Origin: Desulfobacterales bacterium
Lineage (GTDB): Bacteria > Desulfobacterota > Desulfobacteria > Desulfobacterales > JAHIVH01
Reading direction: 5' to 3'
DNA: 7,875 bases
NCBI GenBank assembly: GCA_020056645.1
Contig: JAGVHJ010000115.1
Span: forward strand, 1 to 7,875
A program made the translations under genes and the position numbers. Shown here one piece after another: positions 1-5,907 of the stretch (its first letter is position 1; every line of letters starts with the position of its first letter). The notes beneath the pieces were generated by a model. The model was given only the letters and a program-made list of their open reading frames with translations, was not told where the DNA came from and searched no databases.

Positions 1-54
1 CTCGAAATACTTCTATGTATTCCTGCGGTTAAAATTTTCGCCTTCCTTGAACTC
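1..54 (-). repeat. Partial second copy of the inverted-repeat element (copy B)
   Basis: Read on the minus strand, this region shares ACCGCAGGAATA (18-29) and TATTTCGAG (1-9) with copy A, and also AAGGCG followed by an A/T run and a preceding TTCAA. Its inner hairpin is GGAATAC (17-23) with GTATTTC (4-10) around a 6-nt loop. The end of the element lies outside the window. It starts about 40 nt after the MCP2 stop codon and runs in the opposite orientation to copy A. Confidence 0.65.
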
Positions 55-92
55 GAAAAAAAATCTTGGTTTTCGTTCGGGCACTAGTTACG

Positions 93-2336
93 TTAAATTT
101 TGAATTGACCGATAACCGATTTCAACGTGGATGAGACCTTCGACACATCCTCCGCCTGTTTCCGGGTTAAGGTGGCCCCGGTCAAGGCGGCTCCCACCGA
201 GTCATGAAGCCCCTTCACGTTGTCAAGCACCACATGTGTCTCATACGAGGAGTCTCCGGCATCCTTGGAGATGGCGATCGCCCCGCCCGCGACCTCTTTT
301 AATTGCCTCGAAATATCGTGCTCAATGGTAATGGCCTCCTGAACGTTATTGGATGCGTGTTCGGCCCCCTTGGCCGCTTCCCTCACGTTATTCGAGACCG
401 TTTTCGCCGCATGGGCCGTATGACCGATATTTTTTGATATCTCATTGGTGGTTGCTGTCTGCTGTTCCACGGCGGTTGCGATATTTCCCATGATCTGATT
501 GATTTCCGAAATGACATTCACAATCGCCTCGATGGCCTTCACGGCCGATTCGGTATTTCTCTGCATCCCTTCCACCTTGTCCCGGATCTCTTCCGTGGCG
601 CTCGATGTCTGGCGGGCAAGCTCCTTGACCTCATTTGCGACCACGGCGAATCCTTTCCCCGCCTCGCCGGCGCCTGCCGCCTCGATCGTCGCGTTTAACG
701 CAAGAAGGTTTGTCTGGGCGGCGATTCCCTGAATCAATTCAACCACATCCCCGATCTCCCGTGCGGCCCCGCCCAGGGTCACCATCAATTCGGAGGTCAC
801 CCCTGCCTGGCCCGACGCGTCCTTGGTGACGCTCGCCCCTCTGGAGGAGTTTCTCGCCACTTCATTCAAGGTGGCGTACATCTCATCAATGGCGACCGCC
901 ACGGTGTTCACGGCGTCCGACATCTGCTCCGCCGCCCCTGCCACCGACTGGAGGTTATTGGACACATTACCGGATGACTCGCCGATATCCATCATATTTT
1001 TTGAGAGTCCTTCGGAAGCGATGGCGACCGAACTGACCTGGGCGCTGATCTGTTCGATGGCCGCCGCGATATTCTTGATTTTACCGCTGATCTTGCCGGT
1101 CGACTGCTCCACCTCATCCGACTGGGTTTTCATGGTGGAGGCCTTATCCCCCATCGCTTCGGAAATTTCCAGAAGTTCCGACGATGACGCGTTCAATACC
1201 ATCACATCTCCGGCCACGCCTTTGATCGTCCCCTGAAGTTTATCGACAAAAAGGTTGAACCATTTGGCCAGGAGTCCGATTTCACTCCCCTCCACCACGT
1301 CGAGCCTACGGGTCAAGTCTCCCTCCCCTTCGGCGATATCCTTGAGGCGCATGATCACCATATCGATACTTTTGCGGGCCGACCGGATGGTGAAAAAACC
1401 GATGATCATGAGCGCCGCGATACCGCTGACGAGGATGATCACGCTCACCATGCGTCCGACCAGGGTCACCCGTTTAATCTCACGGGCCGCAAGCGCGATC
1501 ATCTCCCCGGTGAGTTTCTGAATCTGGTCGCCTGTCTGTTTCAGTTCGCCATTCAGGTCGGCGTTCGTCTTCAGATTCGCCTTGATCTCATCCTCCACCT
1601 GCTTGATTTCAGGCAAGAGCATGGTGGCCTTGTTCCAGTTGTTCAGATAGTCCGATTTATTGATCAGCCGGGCGAGATTGGTCATCTTCACGAGCTCATC
1701 CCCGATCGCTTTCTCGAAGGCCTCCCGCTCTGCGACATAGGCGTTGAAATCGAGCTGAACAAAAAGGGATTGCAGCAGGATAATGATCTTATCAAGCTTT
1801 CCCTGCATGATCACCAGCTGATCTCTGAAGGTGGATTCATTGGGCGGCAGGGAGTCTCCTTCCATGGAAAGAAAAGACTCCTCGTGACTCATGGCTCCCA
1901 CGATATCCGAAAAATATTTGGAAACCGCCGCCATCTTTTCATAAAACACGGAGAGGCGTTCCTTTGTCCGCTCCTTATTTTTAAGGATAGCATCAAACAC
2001 CTGATGCCGTTTCTGGTTGGCCTCGGATACCTGACTTAACAGGCGGCGGGCATCCTCCTTGAGAGAAAGGGAATCGACCTGTTTCAAAAGGATATCCATC
2101 TCTTTTCTGCTTTGAAGAATTTGGTCGAGGATACCCGAGTCATTCAACTTGATAAACTGTTCTTCGATCATCATGCATTTCGACACATTGAGGGCCACCT
2201 GGATAGATGCATTGGCCATCTCGGCCCGGCTCTTTTTAGAGCCGTCAATGATCACATGGGTGAAAAAAATGAAAAAGAGAAGAAGGATGCCGATGAGTAA
2301 GAGCGATGTGATTCTCGATTTGATACTTGCAAACAT
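93..2336 (-). CDS. Methyl-accepting chemotaxis protein with long helical periplasmic sensor (MCP2)
   Basis: A 747-residue transmembrane chemoreceptor that would control CheA through CheW. A hydrophobic helix at about residues 9-31 and a second at about 293-317 bracket a periplasmic region of about 260 residues. That region is rich in Leu, Lys, Glu and Gln and looks almost wholly helical, which suggests a four-helix or helical-bimodular sensor; its ligand is unknown. It has a single Cys (C54) and no heme motif. A HAMP linker follows (about 318-370, with KDIAEGEGDLT at 332-342), then the signalling domain, whose hairpin tip is near 537-577 (QTNLLALNATIEAAGAGEAGKG region). The C-terminus is IGQFKI, with no CheR-binding pentapeptide of the NWETF type. 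The start is supported by AAAGGAG at 2343-2349, 6 nt upstream. The gene begins 45 nt after the heme-c MCP, is probably last in the operon, and is that gene's paralogue from HAMP to the end. Confidence 0.95.
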   Translation of the reverse strand: MFASIKSRITSLLLIGILLLFFIFFTHVIIDGSKKSRAEMANASIQVALNVSKCMMIEEQFIKLNDSGILDQILQSRKEMDILLKQVDSLSLKEDARRLLSQVSEANQKRHQVFDAILKNKERTKERLSVFYEKMAAVSKYFSDIVGAMSHEESFLSMEGDSLPPNESTFRDQLVIMQGKLDKIIILLQSLFVQLDFNAYVAEREAFEKAIGDELVKMTNLARLINKSDYLNNWNKATMLLPEIKQVEDEIKANLKTNADLNGELKQTGDQIQKLTGEMIALAAREIKRVTLVGRMVSVIILVSGIAALMIIGFFTIRSARKSIDMVIMRLKDIAEGEGDLTRRLDVVEGSEIGLLAKWFNLFVDKLQGTIKGVAGDVMVLNASSSELLEISEAMGDKASTMKTQSDEVEQSTGKISGKIKNIAAAIEQISAQVSSVAIASEGLSKNMMDIGESSGNVSNNLQSVAGAAEQMSDAVNTVAVAIDEMYATLNEVARNSSRGASVTKDASGQAGVTSELMVTLGGAAREIGDVVELIQGIAAQTNLLALNATIEAAGAGEAGKGFAVVANEVKELARQTSSATEEIRDKVEGMQRNTESAVKAIEAIVNVISEINQIMGNIATAVEQQTATTNEISKNIGHTAHAAKTVSNNVREAAKGAEHASNNVQEAITIEHDISRQLKEVAGGAIAISKDAGDSSYETHVVLDNVKGLHDSVGAALTGATLTRKQAEDVSKVSSTLKSVIGQFKI

Positions 2337-2381
2337 GATAATCTCCTTTGTTGGTTCAAGCCGACCGATGACGATTTCCTG

Positions 2382-4325
2382 TCAGATTTTAAAGTGGCCG
2401 ATGATATTCTGGAGCTGACTGGCGAGCCTTGCAAGGTCATCCGCCTGTTTCTGAGTGTCGACCGCATCCGTTGAGGTGGCGGTGATGGCGCTGTTCAGAT
2501 CCGAGACATTCTTCAGCACCGTTTCCGTCTCAATGGATGCATTGGACGCGTCCTTGGCAATGGCCTGGGCCGCCCGTTTCACCTCTTCCATGTTTTTAGA
2601 CACATCTTCACCGAACTTGACCGCTGTTTGAATATTTTCAGAAGCATCGTCCGCGCTTTTCGCCGCGTTCTGAACCATTCTCGACACAGAGGTCGCCGAA
2701 TTAGCGGCTTCGCCAACGCTTTTCGATATCTCGTTGGTGGTAGCGGTCTGCTGTTCCACCGCCGATGCGATGGTTGTCATGATTGAATTGATTTCGGCAA
2801 TGGCTTTCACGATCGCTTCGATGGCATGAACCGCCGCGTTGGTGTTGTTCTGCATGCCTTCGACCTTGTCACGGATCTCCTCGGTGGCTCCCGCCGTCTG
2901 CCGCGCAAGCTCCTTCACCTCGTTCGCGACCACCGCGAACCCTTTTCCCGCTTCTCCCGCGCCCGCTGCTTCAATGGTGGCATTCAAAGCGAGAAGATTG
3001 GTCTGGGCCGCGATCCCCTTGATCAGATCCACCACATCCCCGATCTCCTTGGCCGCGTTTCCAAGGGCGTTTACGATCCCAGAGGTTTCTCCAGCCCGAG
3101 TCGACGCGGAACGGGTCATATCCGCGCCCCTTCCGGAGTTTTTAGCCACTTCATTCAATGTGGAATACATCTCCTCGATGGCCACAGCCACATTTTTAAC
3201 CGAACTCGACATCTGTTCGGAAGCCGCCGCGACCGAGTGAAAGGTGATCGTGACATCGGAGGTGACGGAACCGATCTTCTTCATGTTTCGCGCAAGATCA
3301 TCCGAAACCGATGAAACCGTTGACACCTGGCTGCACACCTCCTCAGCGGCGGCGGCGATATTCCGGATACTGGCGGAGGTGTTTTCAGAAGATTTCCCAA
3401 CCACGGACGATTGCCCATCCATCTGATCGGCCTTTCCGGCCATGTCATCGGAAATGGTTTTCAACCGTCCGGAAGATACCATGAGCCGGTCAATATCCTC
3501 CCGGACCTTTCCAATCATATCCGATAGTTTCCCGACAAAAATATTGAACCATTTCGCCACCTCGCCCACCTCGTCGTTTGAGCTGACCGCGAGTTTTTTG
3601 GTGAGATCGCCCTCTCCTTCCGCGATATCTTTCATCATGTCGATGGTTTTCCCCAGGGGAACCGATACCAATTTCCGGACAAAATAGTAAATAGAGAGGC
3701 TCATCAAAAGAACCAGAAAAACAACCACGATAAAAGAAGAAAGAAGAATGGTCTGTTTCAGGTGCGCCATGGCGTCCGACGCCTTATTGTTGGCGCTTTT
3801 CAATGCCTCGTTTGAAAATTTGAAGTGGGTGATCCCGCCCGATTCCTCTGGTTTCCAGGTGGTGTGGCACCGGATGCAGTCATGGGTGACATGCTGGGAC
3901 TTGTAAATCTCGATGGCGTCTTCCGATTCGACGGTGTAAAGATCCTTCTTCTCCTGCGCCATTATTTTGCGGACATCCTCCGCAATCTCCCTGCCCATGT
4001 AGGCCTGATTGGATGAATATTTAACCACCCCTTCCCGGTCGAACAGGGAAAAGGCAAGCAATCCGTCAATCTCATTCAGATCCTTTAAAAGACTGCTGAA
4101 TTTTTCCATCTCCCCCCGTTCGAGGGAGCCCGCGACCGCCCGTTCCGCAGAGCGGTGGATATCCGAGGCGAATTCCAATTCCCGTTTTTTAAGAATCTCG
4201 ATGCTCGTCTCCGAAAGATCCGAAGCGAGTTTCCGGATGGCGATATACTGTAGGCACTGGGCGGTCAAGACCACGGCGACTAAACCGGATAGCAGCGAGA
4301 CCACAAGCTTGGTATGGAGTTTCAT
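2382..4325 (-). CDS. Methyl-accepting chemotaxis protein with periplasmic c-type heme domain (MCP1)
   Basis: A 647-residue chemoreceptor predicted to sense redox state or a heme-binding ligand. TM1 lies at about residues 7-29 and TM2 at about 193-216. The roughly 165-residue periplasmic domain between them contains LFDREGVVKYSSNQAYMG (94-111), typical of a PAS/Cache-like fold, followed by a covalent heme attachment motif C150-I-R-C153-H154. Such heme-c sensor domains are known in MCPs and histidine kinases of Geobacter and relatives. HAMP spans about 217-270 and the signalling domain about 290-645, with the CheA/CheW-contact hairpin near 437-477. The C-terminus is IGHFKI, without a CheR tether. 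The start has AAGGAAG at 4330-4336, only 4 nt upstream. The gene starts 20 nt after the hydrogenase small subunit, so cotranslation with the hydrogenase is likely. It is the only gene here other than the hydrogenase that encodes a recognisable redox cofactor site, which makes it the best candidate electron acceptor; this last point is inference. Confidence 0.95.
   Translation of the reverse strand: MKLHTKLVVSLLSGLVAVVLTAQCLQYIAIRKLASDLSETSIEILKKRELEFASDIHRSAERAVAGSLERGEMEKFSSLLKDLNEIDGLLAFSLFDREGVVKYSSNQAYMGREIAEDVRKIMAQEKKDLYTVESEDAIEIYKSQHVTHDCIRCHTTWKPEESGGITHFKFSNEALKSANNKASDAMAHLKQTILLSSFIVVVFLVLLMSLSIYYFVRKLVSVPLGKTIDMMKDIAEGEGDLTKKLAVSSNDEVGEVAKWFNIFVGKLSDMIGKVREDIDRLMVSSGRLKTISDDMAGKADQMDGQSSVVGKSSENTSASIRNIAAAAEEVCSQVSTVSSVSDDLARNMKKIGSVTSDVTITFHSVAAASEQMSSSVKNVAVAIEEMYSTLNEVAKNSGRGADMTRSASTRAGETSGIVNALGNAAKEIGDVVDLIKGIAAQTNLLALNATIEAAGAGEAGKGFAVVANEVKELARQTAGATEEIRDKVEGMQNNTNAAVHAIEAIVKAIAEINSIMTTIASAVEQQTATTNEISKSVGEAANSATSVSRMVQNAAKSADDASENIQTAVKFGEDVSKNMEEVKRAAQAIAKDASNASIETETVLKNVSDLNSAITATSTDAVDTQKQADDLARLASQLQNIIGHFKI
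3864..3878 (-). other. c-type heme attachment motif CxxCH in MCP1 sensor
   Basis: These codons encode C150-I-R-C153-H154. They are the only CxxCH in either MCP and lie in the predicted periplasmic part, where the cytochrome c maturation machinery acts. A preceding His pair (H145 and H148) and H167 are possible distal heme ligands; which one binds, if any, cannot be told from sequence. Confidence 0.8.
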
Positions 4326-4345
4326 GGCTCTTCCTTATGATTTTT

Positions 4346-5257
4346 TCAAAGGGATTCGTTTTTCCTGTAAAAAGAGAATGACCGGTCGTGGGCGAATGCT
4401 TCCGACGCACAACCGATGCAAGGGGCCCCCGCAAGAATACAGGCGTTGGTCCCGTCGTTCCATAACCGCAGGTTGCAATCGGCATGGGTGTTGGTTCCCA
4501 GGCAGCCCAGCTTGAAAAGACATCCGGGAGATGAAAAGGTTTTCGCGAAGTTCTCCCGTTCATAATCGGAAAATCTCGGGCACTGGTCATGGACCAGGCG
4601 GCCGAAAAACATCTTGGGTCTTCCCAAGGCGTCCATTTCAGGGGGGCCGAATTTGATCAGATGAACCAGGGTCCCCACGAGCCAATCCGGATGGATGGGG
4701 CAACCGGGGATGGCGATAACGGGCTTTTTCATCCGTTCTTTCTCAAAAAAGCGTTGCAGACTGATGGCCCCGGTGGGATTTCCCTCGGCACCGGGGATGC
4801 CGCCGAACGCGGCGCACGCGCCCACGGCGACGATGTGGGAGGCCCTCTCCGCCGCGCTCGATATAAGGGACGCAACCGGCTTTCCTCCCATTTTGCAGGC
4901 ATCGGGCATATCATAGGGGATACTGCCCTCAACAACCAGTACGAAATCGCCCGTTGAAATCGCCTTGTCGATCATCGCCATGCCAAGCTCACCGGTGGCG
5001 GTCGATATCGTCGAATGGAACAGAAGGGAGATATACCGTGTCAGGATCTCAACCGGCCCGGGATGGGTCGAATTCAGCAGGGAGACCGAGCACCCGGAGC
5101 AGGTCTGGGCGTTTAACCATAATACCTTTGTCTGACCGGATGAAAGATGGTCAAGAGCGTCGGCCACGCTGGGAATAAGATGGGTTGACAAACCGAGAAG
5201 GGCCGCGTATCTGGCCCCCAGTTCCAGGAATTCCCGGCGGGTAAGTCGCGATGGCAT
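4346..5257 (-). CDS. [NiFe] hydrogenase small subunit, Tat-exported, group 1 type
   Basis: The electron-transfer subunit (303 residues) of a periplasmic [NiFe] hydrogenase. A twin-arginine signal is at the N-terminus (T6-R-R-E-F-L11, then a weakly hydrophobic stretch to about residue 34). Proximal [4Fe-4S] ligands are C53, C56, C148 and C186. The CSGC form, with no extra Cys pair, means it lacks the O2-tolerant [4Fe-3S] cluster. Distal-cluster ligands are H223, C226, C246 and C252. Medial-cluster ligands are C261, C280 and C283, plus C273 where standard enzymes have Pro, so three [4Fe-4S] clusters are predicted, as in [NiFeSe] enzymes. It ends 20 residues past C283 with no C-terminal membrane helix, so it should be soluble in the periplasm and needs a separate electron acceptor. 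The start is backed by AAAGGAG at 5265-5271, 7 nt upstream. It sits 21 nt after the CheY-like gene and 20 nt before MCP1. Canonical operons place the small subunit before the large; here that order is reversed. Confidence 0.95.
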   Translation of the reverse strand: MPSRLTRREFLELGARYAALLGLSTHLIPSVADALDHLSSGQTKVLWLNAQTCSGCSVSLLNSTHPGPVEILTRYISLLFHSTISTATGELGMAMIDKAISTGDFVLVVEGSIPYDMPDACKMGGKPVASLISSAAERASHIVAVGACAAFGGIPGAEGNPTGAISLQRFFEKERMKKPVIAIPGCPIHPDWLVGTLVHLIKFGPPEMDALGRPKMFFGRLVHDQCPRFSDYERENFAKTFSSPGCLFKLGCLGTNTHADCNLRLWNDGTNACILAGAPCIGCASEAFAHDRSFSFYRKNESL

Positions 5258-5278
5258 ATCGATTCTCCTTTGATGCTC

Positions 5279-5866
5279 CTAAACGGTTATAATTTTTTGA
5301 AGAGTTTTTTCCACATGGGCCGTGGTAAAGGGCTTGATGATATACCCATTGATACCATGATTGATGGCCTCCATGACATTTTTCTGAGCTCCCTGGCTTG
5401 TCACCATCACAAAACGTGTTTTGGCAAAACCGGGAACGGCCTTCACGATCTTCAGGAGATCAAGACCCGAGATCTCAGGCATGTTCCAGTCCGAGATGAT
5501 GAGGTCGTAACGCGCTTCCAGAAGTTTCTGAAGGGCGGGTTTGCCGTCGTTGGCGTCATCAATGTTTCCATGAACGAAACCAATCTCCTTTAACGCCCCT
5601 TTCATGAGTCCTCGAATGGTGGACTGGTCGTCGATCACGAGAACCCGCATCTCAGCCCACTTGTTTTTAAGAGAAGCAGCCGGTTCGGGCCACCGCCTTC
5701 TCAATTTTTCGATCATGGCCGTAAAATCGGTGCTCTGACTTTCGGTGTTCTTCGATTTGATAATATTTGAAATGAACACATTCAGATGATCGATTGTTGT
5801 AAAATTTTTGGGGATGATGACGACATAGTTTTCCCCTTCTTCTCGAATCTCCGGCTTCCCTTCCAT
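5279..5866 (-). CDS. CheY-like response regulator with extra N-terminal region
   Basis: A 195-residue response regulator with no output domain after the receiver. The receiver (about 73-195) is strikingly like CheY: the acidic pair D79-D80 in VLVIDDQSTIRGLMK, phospho-acceptor D126 in ISDWNMPEISGLDLLK, T156 in MVTSQG, the aromatic switch Y175, and K178 in GYIIKPFT. It would take phosphate from CheA and act on the flagellar switch, or serve as a phosphate sink. The first 72 residues are not part of a standard CheY; they contain YVVIIPKNFTTIDHLNVFI, with no family I recognise, and a charged linker. A strong ribosome-binding site in front of the first ATG supports the long form over a start at M73. 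The gene lies between the two hydrogenase subunit genes, 41 nt after the large and 21 nt before the small, which ties its expression to the enzyme. Confidence 0.94.
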   Translation of the reverse strand: MEGKPEIREEGENYVVIIPKNFTTIDHLNVFISNIIKSKNTESQSTDFTAMIEKLRRRWPEPAASLKNKWAEMRVLVIDDQSTIRGLMKGALKEIGFVHGNIDDANDGKPALQKLLEARYDLIISDWNMPEISGLDLLKIVKAVPGFAKTRFVMVTSQGAQKNVMEAINHGINGYIIKPFTTAHVEKTLQKIITV

Positions 5867-5872
5867 TGGTTT

Positions 5873-5880
5873 CCTCCTTT
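5873..5880 (-). promoter_or_regulatory. Strong ribosome-binding site of the CheY-like gene
   Basis: The minus strand reads AAAGGAGG, 6 nt before the ATG at 5866. This near-perfect anti-16S match decides the start and shows that the 72-residue N-terminal extension is translated. Confidence 0.85.
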
Positions 5881-5907
5881 AGTGCATGAGAAAGCGTTGG
5901 CTTTAGC

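Noticed and set aside
55..92. Hairpin with GAACGAAAA and a matching arm after MCP2, as an operon terminator
   Set aside because: The stem is A/T-rich with a 2-nt bulge, and no T-run follows it; the T-run lies inside the structure.
823..1236. Plus-strand open frames opposite the MCP genes (also at 2826-3314, 4009-4515 and 6862-7440)
   Set aside because: They lie wholly antisense to genes with clear domains, show no family motifs, and reflect the codon bias of the real strand.
606..3017. Near-identical protein stretches in the two MCPs as a recent gene conversion
   Set aside because: The DNA differs at many synonymous positions, so the match is better explained by selection on the conserved hairpin tip.
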